Shown piece by piece: positions 32,187-39,652 of a DNA stretch of 43,605 bases. This stretch comes from Lentisphaerae bacterium RIFOXYA12_FULL_48_11 (GTDB taxonomy: Bacteria; Verrucomicrobiota; Kiritimatiellia; UBA8416; YA12-FULL-48-11). The position numbers were made by a program, and so were the translations under genes. How positions within the stretch are numbered: the stretch's first letter is position 1; every line of letters begins with the position of its first letter. Below the pieces are notes generated by a model, which ran no database searches, had not been told where the DNA came from, and was given only the letters and a program-made list of their open reading frames with translations. The stretch is taken from NCBI GenBank assembly GCA_001804885.1, contig MHBM01000071.1, positions 27,033 to 70,637 of the forward strand, given 5' to 3'.

Positions 32187-33091
32187 GCGCCAAGCCGCCA
32201 AAGAATGTGCCTGCATCAATCCGCCAGCGCCTTCTCGACCGGGCCAGGAGCGACCATAGGCCATTCAGCGAACTGCTCCAGTATTATGCCATGGAGCGAT
32301 TCCTTTATCGGCTCTCGCTCTCTCCTCATGCCCATTGTTTTATCCTTAAAGGTGCACTGATGCTGAGGGCTTGGAACTCATCGGAGTTCCGGCCGACCAT
32401 GGATATTGACTTGCTCGGTAAAACTCCTAACGAGGAAGTGAGTATTGTTACCCAGATAAAGGAGATTCTCGCTGTCGCAGTATCTCCTGACGGACTTATT
32501 TTTGACGCGAATTCGATTCAGACGGAGAGAATTACACAAGACGCAGACTATGAAGGTATCCGGATTCGGTTTAAAGCCGAGCTGGATTCCGCCCGGGTCA
32601 TTGTTCAGATTGATGTTGGGTTTGGTGATGTTGTTTTTCCTGAACCACAATTGTGTATTCTCCCAACTTTGCTTGAATCACCTGTACCACAGTTGATTGG
32701 ATACACCCGGGAGAGCGCTATTGCCGAAAAATTTGAATCAATGGTGCGGCATCGCGAGCTAAACAGCCGGATGAAGGATTTTTATGATATCTGGCTGTTG
32801 TCCAGGCAGTTTGATTTTGAGGGAACCCTGCTGGGTGAGGCAATTCGCCGTACATTCGACAATCGTAATGTCCTCCTGCCGGAAGAGATTGTTGCTTTCA
32901 CGGCGTCGTTTGTATCAGTGAAACAGGTTACATGGATGGCATTTAGGAAGCGTCTCAATCAGGACTCCGTTCCGATATCCTTCGCTGAGATTGTTGCCGT
33001 TGTAAGAGCGTTTATCTCGCCGTTAGTCTCGGCGATAGTTGCCGGAAAACCGATTCCTTCACGTTGGAATGCGCCTGGCCCATGGCGATGA
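32183..33091 (+). CDS. abiEii: AbiEii/AbiGii-family nucleotidyltransferase toxin
   Basis: A 302-residue toxin of the DNA polymerase beta-like nucleotidyltransferase fold. The active site includes KGALMLRAW (K56-G57) and TMDIDLLG with the metal-binding D74 and D76; a later DVGFGD segment and the IAEKFESMVRHRELNSRMKDFYDIW motif are typical of the family. Known relatives transfer nucleotides to tRNA acceptor ends or other targets and cause growth arrest on phage infection. A GTG start overlaps the abiEi stop. Confidence 0.93.
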   Translation: MSAKPPKNVPASIRQRLLDRARSDHRPFSELLQYYAMERFLYRLSLSPHAHCFILKGALMLRAWNSSEFRPTMDIDLLGKTPNEEVSIVTQIKEILAVAVSPDGLIFDANSIQTERITQDADYEGIRIRFKAELDSARVIVQIDVGFGDVVFPEPQLCILPTLLESPVPQLIGYTRESAIAEKFESMVRHRELNSRMKDFYDIWLLSRQFDFEGTLLGEAIRRTFDNRNVLLPEEIVAFTASFVSVKQVTWMAFRKRLNQDSVPISFAEIVAVVRAFISPLVSAIVAGKPIPSRWNAPGPWR

Positions 33092-33502
33092 TGTATCCAT
33101 CCCTGAACTGGTGCATAGAATAGTTGCTGTCTTTTAAAAGTGATGCCGTGAACATCCCGCCTATACCTGAGAGACTGTGCTCTTAACCAAAAGAAGCTTG
33201 CACTTCAGTGGGCATCATAAAAGTTTTGGGTTATAGGTTTTGGACTCGACAGAAAAGTCGCAACTAAATGAGTGGTGGAGGAATTTTACCACCAAGGTCA
33301 CCAAGGAAGAGTTTGAACAGAAGGTAGCAAAATGTAGGAGCGCGGCTCCGTCCGCGCGATCCGGAGAAAGAATCGCCCCGAATGTTTGGGGCTTGTGGCT
33401 ATAATCACCTTGTTATATAGCCATGTATTGGCTTTATTCTGGGGTAATACATTGGGTGTAAGGAGAATTCGATGTATCGGGTAGCGACCAAGCAAGGTTC
33501 AA
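33092..33502. other. Intergenic region with gene remnant and repeats
   Basis: No intact gene is seen. It holds a brnA remnant (33158-33220), a copy of the ACCACCAAGG repeat (33283-33332), and a GCGCGG-CTCCGT-CCGCGC hairpin (33340-33357). It ends at the 3' side of the minus-strand toxin. Confidence 0.55.
33158..33220 (+). pseudogene. 3' remnant of a brnA antitoxin gene
   Basis: Reads RLYLRDCALNQKKLALQWAS and a stop, matching the end of BrnA at 4977-5189 (NLYLSDCAHSGKKLALKWAS). Upstream the reading frame is lost within a few codons. No matching brnT is left nearby, so a second BrnTA module has decayed here. Confidence 0.65.
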
Positions 33503-33778
33503 TTAATACACTTGGTCGTGCGTACCGACGTTTACAGGAATGATGGTCTTGCCTTCGATAAGAAACTCAATGGTAATCCTGTATGAGATATTAATAGATA
33601 CAGAATGCAGGTTCTCAAAAGCGCCTTTAAGTTTATGCAGGCGCAGAGAAGGATGGAATGGGTTTAATTCCAGTAATTCGAGAGTCTTCTGATATTGTAT
33701 GAGAATTTCCGGGTGTTTTCGAACGAACTTGATTGCGCGCCTGGTATAGCTTTGAGTGAAGACCAGTTTATATTTCAT
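33503..33778 (-). CDS. RelE/YafQ-like type II toxin
   Basis: A 91-residue RelE-superfamily toxin, probably an mRNA interferase. The NPFHPSLRLHKLKG and VGTHDQVY segments are shared with the + strand toxin at 5744-6025. Its start codon lies within the antitoxin gene, giving an 11-base overlap and translational coupling. It is one of the only two genes on the minus strand. Confidence 0.88.
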   Translation of the reverse strand: MKYKLVFTQSYTRRAIKFVRKHPEILIQYQKTLELLELNPFHPSLRLHKLKGAFENLHSVSINISYRITIEFLIEGKTIIPVNVGTHDQVY

Positions 33779-34025
33779 CCGTAATACGCTTAAGGTGTTT
33801 TGTTACAGTGTTGTCCGCAATACGTCCTGCATTGTAGTCGGCCCTTGCTTCCCGAACAGCTTCAGAGAGTTCCAGTTCGCGCAGTGTGTCGTACTTCTCT
33901 GCCGTCATTACCACGAAACGAGCCTTGCCGTGTACAGTGATGATAACTTCACCTTCTTTGTCCAAAGCAGGTGTCAGCGCAGAAACGCCTCCTCTTTTCA
34001 GCTCAGCCGCAGTTAAAGTGCTCAT
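33768..34025 (-). CDS. Phd/YefM-type antitoxin
   Basis: An 85-residue Phd/YefM antitoxin: a beta-alpha DNA-binding N-terminus (MSTLTAAELKRGGVSALTPAL, VIITVHGKARFVVMTAEKYDTL) followed by a helical toxin-binding tail (REARADYNAGR). The ATG at 34025 is chosen because AAAGG lies upstream on the minus strand and family proteins begin here; a longer frame extends into repeat DNA. It overlaps the toxin gene, and a palindrome 17-32 bases upstream of its start is the likely autoregulatory site. Confidence 0.88.
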   Translation of the reverse strand: MSTLTAAELKRGGVSALTPALDKEGEVIITVHGKARFVVMTAEKYDTLRELELSEAVREARADYNAGRIADNTVTKHLKRITDEI

Positions 34026-34041
34026 AATATTACCTTTCAGA

Positions 34042-34079
34042 GTGCTAATATTAGTACTATAATGTGTGCTGTATGTCAA
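34042..34079 (-). promoter_or_regulatory. Putative promoter and operator of the Phd/RelE pair
   Basis: The near-perfect palindrome GTGCTAATATTAGTAC (34042-34057) lies just upstream of the antitoxin start, and TTGACA on the minus strand (34074-34079) is a good -35 box. A TATAGT-like hexamer is nearer than usual, so the exact -10 is unclear. Phd-type antitoxins bind such palindromes. Confidence 0.5.
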
Positions 34080-34212
34080 CCTCGGGGCGGCGAAGGCCCA
34101 GCCAAAGGTTGGGCGTGTCGCGCCTGTTCGGCTCTCATTTACCACCAAGGTCACCAAGCAGAAAGAGAATCCTGGGTTTCAGGTTTTGAGTTGCAAAAAA
34201 GACGGGGAAGGG

Positions 34213-34344
34213 ACTAATACAATCGACATATTCGGTGCGTGGTAGGGACGGGGCGCCGACCCGTCCAAGGACGCCTCGGCGAAGCGTCCAGATCCGGTAT
34301 CTTCTGCGGGCATTTGCCCAAAGAATTATGTCGTTTGTATTAGT
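34213..34344. mobile_element. MITE-like element with 20-bp terminal inverted repeats
   Basis: ACTAATACAATCGACATATT (34213-34232) matches the reverse complement of 34325-34344 at 18 of 20 positions. The 132-bp element has a GC-rich centre with GACGGGGCGCCGACCCGTC and GACGCCTCGGCGAAGCGTC, both hairpin-forming. No coding capacity and no clear target duplication are seen. Confidence 0.6.
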
Positions 34345-34348
34345 TTAT

Positions 34349-34391
34349 CTTGCATAAAACGTCCATAAAGCTGTTTATACTTGCATAAAAC
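34349..34391 (+). promoter_or_regulatory. 12-bp direct repeat before the dehydratase gene
   Basis: CTTGCATAAAAC occurs at 34349-34360 and 34380-34391, 31 bp apart (about three helical turns), the second ending four bases before the ATG at 34396. It may be a regulator site or simple duplication. Confidence 0.3.
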
Positions 34392-34395
34392 ACCA

Positions 34396-36297
34396 ATGAA
34401 TTCTGATAATAGCAAAATGCAGAGTATTAGTGGGATAGTAATTGAGAGTCCATTCATCAGAAGGACTTTGATCGTTGTCTGGCATTTCCTGGGAATATGT
34501 GTTTCACACTGGCTGGCGTTTCAGTTGAGGTTTGATTTCGACGTTCCTTTCGTTGCACAAATCGTCTTTTTGAATACCTTGCCGATTCTGCTTATTGTGT
34601 GCCTGTTGATGTTTCACCTTTTCCGGCTGTATTCGGGACTTTGGGCATATTTCAGTATTGATGATCTGGCCAGAACAGCGCTGGCTGTTTTCTGCGCAAT
34701 AATAGCTTCCATGTTTGTGATTCTTGCCGCACAAGGATTCACTTTTGCCGGCATTCCAAGATCCATGTTCTTTTTAGACTATCTTTTTATCGCAGCCTGG
34801 ATCGGCGGCGGCAGGTTTGCCATAAGGTATTTTCGCCAGCATAGAGGTGGAGATTTCGAAAAGGAGGAGGATAGGATCGTGCTGGTCGGACGGACCGAGG
34901 ATCTGGATCTGCTGATCAGGGGAACACGCAATATCCGGCTCGGCAAATTCGTGGCGATTGTCACGGATGATTCCGCTCAGGATGGCACGACCATCCATGG
35001 CATAGATATTTCCGGCAGCTTTGGTGAAATAGGGAGAATAGTTGAGAAGAACCGCGCGTCCTGTGTGCTGGTGCTCCCGCCTTTCAACAGGCCCGGCCAG
35101 ATGAATACAATTGTTGATCAGTGTAGTAGTATCAAACGGCCGATAAGTTTCCGTACAATTCCTTCACTGGCTGAACTGGCGACAGGTCGCTTGAATGTAT
35201 CTTCCATCAGGAAAGTTGATATTGAAGATTTACTGGGCAGGGGGACGGCTGATCTTGACCGCTCGGAAGTACGACGGTTTGTAAAAGGCAGGAAAGTGAT
35301 GATAACCGGTGCAGGCGGCAGTATCGGTCAGGAACTCTGCAGGCAGATCGCCGGGTATGAACCATCATGTATGGTGCTTTTTGAAATCTCCGAGTTTGGC
35401 CTGTATGAAATAGAGAGAAGACTTAAAAAACAATGTCCAAACATGAAGATAATCGCTTTTGCAGGTGACATTCGACACCCGGAAGAAGTCCATGCGGCAA
35501 TAGACCAGGCCGGCGGAATTGATATTATCTACCACTCTGCGGCTTATAAGCACGTGCCTTTAATGGAGTCCAATGTAACCGCGTGTTTCAGAACTAATGT
35601 GCTTGGTACCGCAAGGCTTGCAAAGGTTGCTGTTGAACGCAAGGTTGACAGGTTTGTGATGATCTCGTCCGACAAGGCTGTGAGGCCAACGAGTATAATG
35701 GGGGCCTCCAAGAGAATCGCCGAACGCGTGATTGCAGAACTTCCATCTAACGGTACAACATTTGTGTCCGTACGGTTCGGTAACGTACTGGAGAGCAGTG
35801 GAAGCGTGATTCCCTTGTTCAAGGAACAGATAGCCAGGGGTGGGCCGGTCACCGTCACCAGTCCGGATGTGAAACGCTTTTTCATGACGATACCAGAGGC
35901 AGTTGATCTTGTTCTTCTTGCCGGCACTATCGGTCGAAATGGCGAGATCATGGTGCTCGATATGGGGGAGTCCATCAGGATTGTTGACCTCGCGAAAAAG
36001 CTGATTGAACTTTCGGGCCTTGTTCCGGAAAAAGATATAAAGATTGAATTTATCGGATTACGACCCGGCGAGAAGGAATTTGAGGAAGTCATGACTGAAG
36101 ACGAGAATGTTGTCCAGACGGACCATAAAAACATATGGGTCTTCAAGCGTGGCGACGATCACGTGGATGAAGCACTTGTCGACTTGTCTCAAATCGAACA
36201 ATCCGTGCTTGGGAACGATGTTAAGGAATTGCGCGGACTTGTACTGAAATATGTGCCGGAGAATATGTTTGGGTGTGAGGAGAAGGATGAATCTTGA
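34396..36297 (+). CDS. CapD/WbpM/PglF-type nucleotide-sugar 4,6-dehydratase (membrane)
   Basis: A 633-residue protein: about four N-terminal transmembrane segments (LIVVWHFLGICVSHWLAFQL, IVFLNTLPILLIVCLLMFHL and following), a CoA-binding-like NAD domain, and a C-terminal short-chain dehydrogenase domain. The latter has ITGAGGSIGQELC from about residue 303, AAYKHVPLMESN, and the catalytic SSDKAVRPTSIMGASKR. Such enzymes make UDP-4-keto-6-deoxy-HexNAc, precursor of amino-dideoxy sugars such as QuiNAc, FucNAc or diNAcBac. The ATG at 34396 is chosen over an upstream TTG at 34381 that lies in the direct repeat. The gene stands alone between intergenic stretches. Confidence 0.94.
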   Translation: MNSDNSKMQSISGIVIESPFIRRTLIVVWHFLGICVSHWLAFQLRFDFDVPFVAQIVFLNTLPILLIVCLLMFHLFRLYSGLWAYFSIDDLARTALAVFCAIIASMFVILAAQGFTFAGIPRSMFFLDYLFIAAWIGGGRFAIRYFRQHRGGDFEKEEDRIVLVGRTEDLDLLIRGTRNIRLGKFVAIVTDDSAQDGTTIHGIDISGSFGEIGRIVEKNRASCVLVLPPFNRPGQMNTIVDQCSSIKRPISFRTIPSLAELATGRLNVSSIRKVDIEDLLGRGTADLDRSEVRRFVKGRKVMITGAGGSIGQELCRQIAGYEPSCMVLFEISEFGLYEIERRLKKQCPNMKIIAFAGDIRHPEEVHAAIDQAGGIDIIYHSAAYKHVPLMESNVTACFRTNVLGTARLAKVAVERKVDRFVMISSDKAVRPTSIMGASKRIAERVIAELPSNGTTFVSVRFGNVLESSGSVIPLFKEQIARGGPVTVTSPDVKRFFMTIPEAVDLVLLAGTIGRNGEIMVLDMGESIRIVDLAKKLIELSGLVPEKDIKIEFIGLRPGEKEFEEVMTEDENVVQTDHKNIWVFKRGDDHVDEALVDLSQIEQSVLGNDVKELRGLVLKYVPENMFGCEEKDES

Positions 36298-36905
36298 GAC
36301 CTGAAACCTGACAATTCCACCATCCGGCCTCTTTTAACCATGTCGGATGACGTGGCACGCGGGAGAAGCTGCCTCCGTCACAAACTAACCTGAAACAGAG
36401 GTCGGGCAGAACTGTAGCGTCGCACTGCTTGCCACGGCGTCTTGTCACGCCGTAGCTTTAGCGAAGGCGGAAGTCTTTAGACGGAAGACTGGTGTGCGGC
36501 GGTTGCGGCACACAGTGCCGCACTACATCAGGTTATGTTTCTTGCCCTGAAAGATCTGGCTCCGGGCCGGTTCATCGCGAGGATTCACCACGAGCGGTCT
36601 CGATCTATTTCGGCTTGGACCCAGCCTTTGCTGAGATCATCGGCGGGTCTGGCAGCCGACTCTACAAGAAGCGTGCGTTGTCCACAACGCATCGTTCCGA
36701 TCTGTAGCGTACGCTGTCATCAGCGTATTCTTTTACATACCGTTTCTACGGTCCATTCGAGCCGAAGCTTCGGCTATCTGTGGTTTCCATTCCGCGCGGA
36801 CGCGGAAAATGGAGAATGGACCCACATTTTTGAATTACACCCATTCAGTTTATCGCTTACATTACTGCTGGAATGTGAACGTAACCACAGTTATACTTCC
36901 CGACC
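36298..36905. other. Intergenic region dominated by a dispersed repeat
   Basis: No gene is supported. Most of it is a repeat unit (36391-36757) shared with 41201-41396; short frames across it only translate the repeat. The remaining 36758-36905 shows nothing recognisable. Confidence 0.6.
36391..36757 (+). repeat. Dispersed repeat, copy 1, with 171-bp insertion
   Basis: 36391-36529 and 36701-36757 align almost base for base with 41201-41396. Between them copy 1 has 171 extra bases (36530-36700) that copy 2 lacks. The sequence is rich in short hairpins (GGCGTCTTGTCACGCC, GTGCGGCGGTTGCGGCAC). Together the copies flank three + strand export genes as direct repeats. Confidence 0.85.
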
Positions 36906-38375
36906 ATGATAATTAAGAGAAATGTTTATGGAATTATCGCAGTTTCACTGCGCTGTGTCTGGCTTTGTCTGTTTCTTGTGGAAGTGAACGGTTGCCGTAC
37001 GCCCGATAATTCTGATGAGAAGGCTGGCGGGTCAGGTTTGTCCGATGAACTGATAGCGCGAAGAGATAAGGTGCTTGAACGGGAAATTGCCAGCATAAAG
37101 AAAACTGTTGCTGATGGGCAAAACGCAACAAGCAACAGGGTTGAAGCGTCGGCGTTGCCGGTCAAAAAGGGACAATCGACAACAGCCGGCCCAAAGGTTG
37201 AACAGCGAAGATGGTATTCTTTCCTGTGGCCGTTTGGAAAACAGTCTTTACCCCATACCCCGCAGCCGGCAGGTTCTGGATCTGCTGTGAAGACGGATAA
37301 AAAGACCAAGGATGTTCCCGTGACTGTTGCCTCGGAAACAGCCGGGCAAAAGGGATTGCATCCGGACAGTGCCACGGTAACTAATAATCCATCGTCAGGC
37401 AAAACCAGATGGTGGCGGCCATGGGGAGGTGCGCGTCCAGCTGATGATAAGGTTGTAAAGGAAACTAAACAGCCAATCACGAAGGATAAAACGAATGTGG
37501 TTGTTTCAGCCTCCAAAACTCCACAGGAGAATGTCAAGGTTGGTCATATCTTTGACAGGGATGCGCGTGGGAGTTTTTTCAAGCGTAAGGAACCTGCAGA
37601 AAAGACTTGGCGATGGTTTGGCTGGTTCAGGAGGGACAAATCAGATTCTAAAGAACCTTCTGCAAAAGCAGCCGGTAAGCGCGAAAACACAGATAAGGAG
37701 TCAGAGAAAAAGAATATTACGCTTCAGAAACCTGTCAAAAAAGAAGTTACTCCTGAAACTCCCGTTGAACCAGTTAGCGCACCTGTTGTGATTCCAGTGG
37801 ATACAAAACAGGTTGATGACATACGTTCAGGCATGGTGGCCAAAGAGCCATTGCTGAAGCCCGGCTTCATGCTGAAAATTAATGTCCTGGCTTCGGGCAG
37901 GAAAGAGGTTGATGAGCCTGAGAAAAGGGTGTCTCCTTCCGGTACCATAGCCCTGCCGCTTGTCGGAGAGTTAAATGTGGATGGTATGACTATTCGGCAA
38001 CTGGCGAACAAGCTGAAGGATTTGTACAGTGTATACCTCCGGGAACCGATGATTGATGTTGATTTTGTTCTGAAAACTGATACGACCGGATCGGTATCGC
38101 CGTGGGGATATGTGACGGTTCTGGGGCGGGTGAAGAAGCCAGGCCGAATCAATATTCCTCCCACGCGTGATTTGGCGCTGAGCATGGCAATCCAATTGGC
38201 AGAGGGCCTTGATTCCAGCGCCAAGCTTACGGGTATCAAAATTACCCGTGAAATCGCTGGAAAGGTGGAACAGTTTGAAGTAAATTTGCAGTCAGTAGGG
38301 GACAAGGGGGAATTGGACAGTGATATCAAACTCAGGCCCGGCGATGTGGTCTATGTGCCTGAACGTGTGTTCTAA
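36906..38375 (+). CDS. Wza-like polysaccharide export lipoprotein with long N-terminal linker
   Basis: A 489-residue outer-membrane polysaccharide export protein. The N-terminus has a hydrophobic segment (9-25) and a probable lipobox ending at C30 (VNGC, with an unusual Asn at -2). Residues about 31-310 are low-complexity, Lys/Pro/Thr-rich, and carry three Trp-rich motifs starting at W103 (WYSFLWPFG), W169 (WWRPWGG) and W235 (WRWFGWF), exactly 66 residues apart. Residues about 315-489 form the Poly_export and SLBB parts (KPGFMLKINVLASG, GTIALPLVGELNVDGMTIRQL, VTVLGRVKKPGRINIP, LRPGDVVYVPERVF). The protein would form the exit channel with Wzc. The linker is unlike standard Wza. Confidence 0.92.
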   Translation: MIIKRNVYGIIAVSLRCVWLCLFLVEVNGCRTPDNSDEKAGGSGLSDELIARRDKVLEREIASIKKTVADGQNATSNRVEASALPVKKGQSTTAGPKVEQRRWYSFLWPFGKQSLPHTPQPAGSGSAVKTDKKTKDVPVTVASETAGQKGLHPDSATVTNNPSSGKTRWWRPWGGARPADDKVVKETKQPITKDKTNVVVSASKTPQENVKVGHIFDRDARGSFFKRKEPAEKTWRWFGWFRRDKSDSKEPSAKAAGKRENTDKESEKKNITLQKPVKKEVTPETPVEPVSAPVVIPVDTKQVDDIRSGMVAKEPLLKPGFMLKINVLASGRKEVDEPEKRVSPSGTIALPLVGELNVDGMTIRQLANKLKDLYSVYLREPMIDVDFVLKTDTTGSVSPWGYVTVLGRVKKPGRINIPPTRDLALSMAIQLAEGLDSSAKLTGIKITREIAGKVEQFEVNLQSVGDKGELDSDIKLRPGDVVYVPERVF

Positions 38376-38389
38376 CAAGGGAGGTTAAC

Positions 38390-39547
38390 GTGAAGAGAGT
38401 ATCTGTTATAGCATGTCTTGTGGGCTGTCTTTTTGTTGCTGCGCAGGTCTTGAATGCAGCAGAGTCAAAAGATGAAGGAATCAAAATCGGCGATTACCGG
38501 CTTTTGCCTTATGCCGATCTCATGTCCATATATGACTCAAACGTGGAAACCCAGCCCAGCAATGAGAAAGACGACGTGTCTTTCCGGCTGAAGATCGGGG
38601 CGGGGTTCAAGAATACATCTGAAAAGGTCAAGTTGGATGCTGACCTCTGGGGTCTTTCCGAGAAATATTTGGATCTCAAAGATGAGGATCATGATGACTT
38701 TGGAGAATCTATCAATCTTGAATGGCCGGAGATGGGACGTTTCAGCTTTGGAGTTAATGAATCTTACGAAGATATACAGTCACTTGATTATGCTGTCGGT
38801 TCCATTCAAGCACGTAAGTTGATGCGGTTAGGTACGCATGCTGGAAGCAAGATCACTGAGAAGATGAATGCCGATTTATCATATAGTTTCAGCGACACGG
38901 ATTATGAATCACCCCGCCAGTTTGACTGGAACGAGCATATTGTAAGTCTTGTTGGCTTGCATGATATGACCGATAAAACGGCCGGCAAAGTCAAGATCGG
39001 GGCCAATTTCCAGTCCAGCGACGCCAATGTCAAGGATGGGACATGTGTTTCTGCGCTGTTTGGTGTGAAGTCGAGACAGACCGAGAAACTCACCGGTGAA
39101 GCCGGTATTGGTGTCATGAATCTCAGCGGTGAAGATGAGGCCACCAGGCTTGCTTTCGATGCAGGAGCGGATTGGAAGGCGACTGAAAAGGTCAACGTAT
39201 TCATGAACGCGAGGAATGGTTTCGAACCCAGCGTACTTGACGAAAACAACTATAACCTTACAACAAGGGCCACTTTAGGTGCGAAATGGGCTTTTGTGGA
39301 GAGTTTCTCTTTGATGGGCAGTGGCGCTTATGCAAGGAACGATTATTTGAATGATGTTGTGGTAAGTGGCGAATCAATGACAAAGCAGGATGATACACTG
39401 ACTGGTACTGTCCGCCTGACTTACAATGCGCCTTCCAAGTATCTCAAGATCTATCTGGAAGGTAAGTATGAGGATAAGAATTCGACGCTGGATTCGAATG
39501 ATTATGACCAGACCCAGGTGACGATTGGGGCGTTGTGTTCGTACTGA
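38390..39547 (+). CDS. Outer-membrane beta-barrel protein of the polysaccharide locus
   Basis: A 385-residue protein with a signal peptide (MKRVSVIACLVGCLFVAAQVLNAA) followed by many short alternating strands such as RLKIGAGFKNTSEKVKLDADLWGL, typical of an outer-membrane barrel. It ends in CSY, with a terminal aromatic. The family is often found beside polysaccharide export genes. The GTG start has AAGGGAGGT at ideal spacing. It lies 14 bases after the export lipoprotein gene, suggesting a secretion partner role. Sequence conservation is low, so the assignment rests on structure and context. Confidence 0.82.
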   Translation: MKRVSVIACLVGCLFVAAQVLNAAESKDEGIKIGDYRLLPYADLMSIYDSNVETQPSNEKDDVSFRLKIGAGFKNTSEKVKLDADLWGLSEKYLDLKDEDHDDFGESINLEWPEMGRFSFGVNESYEDIQSLDYAVGSIQARKLMRLGTHAGSKITEKMNADLSYSFSDTDYESPRQFDWNEHIVSLVGLHDMTDKTAGKVKIGANFQSSDANVKDGTCVSALFGVKSRQTEKLTGEAGIGVMNLSGEDEATRLAFDAGADWKATEKVNVFMNARNGFEPSVLDENNYNLTTRATLGAKWAFVESFSLMGSGAYARNDYLNDVVVSGESMTKQDDTLTGTVRLTYNAPSKYLKIYLEGKYEDKNSTLDSNDYDQTQVTIGALCSY

Positions 39548-39652
39548 GGGTTATTAGTTATTGGTTAATGGTTTCTAGTTGCAGGATACTGGATGCGAGT
39601 TAATGGTGTTCGCTATACACTATTAACTGATAACTTATAACTGGCTTTCCCT
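39548..39652. repeat. TTAGTTATTGGTTAATGG-type inverted repeat
   Basis: Simple-type repeats (GGTTATTAGTTATTGGTTAA and ATTAACTGATAACTTATAAC) occur as an imperfect inverted pair between the barrel and polymerase genes. They resemble the GTTGATAGTT repeats around wbpD. Confidence 0.4.

Larger units (their letters stand above)
34026..34395. other. Intergenic region between divergent transcription units
   Basis: Contains the minus-strand antitoxin promoter/operator, a repeat copy at 34138-34167, a MITE-like element (34213-34344) and a direct repeat before the dehydratase gene. No gene is seen. Confidence 0.55.

Noticed and set aside
34026..34157. N-terminal extension of the Phd-type antitoxin
   Set aside because: The extra 44 codons run through its promoter and palindrome; family proteins start at the ATG at 34025.
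35544..36146. Minus-strand open frame of 200 codons
   Set aside because: It lies opposite the catalytic domain of the CapD-type gene and is a Ser/Thr-rich shadow of it.
36492..36909. Two overlapping plus-strand frames before the export lipoprotein
   Set aside because: They cover the dispersed repeat copy 1 and its insertion; the translation has no protein character.
37724..38329. Minus-strand open frame of 201 codons
   Set aside because: It is antisense to the conserved Poly_export part of the lipoprotein gene.
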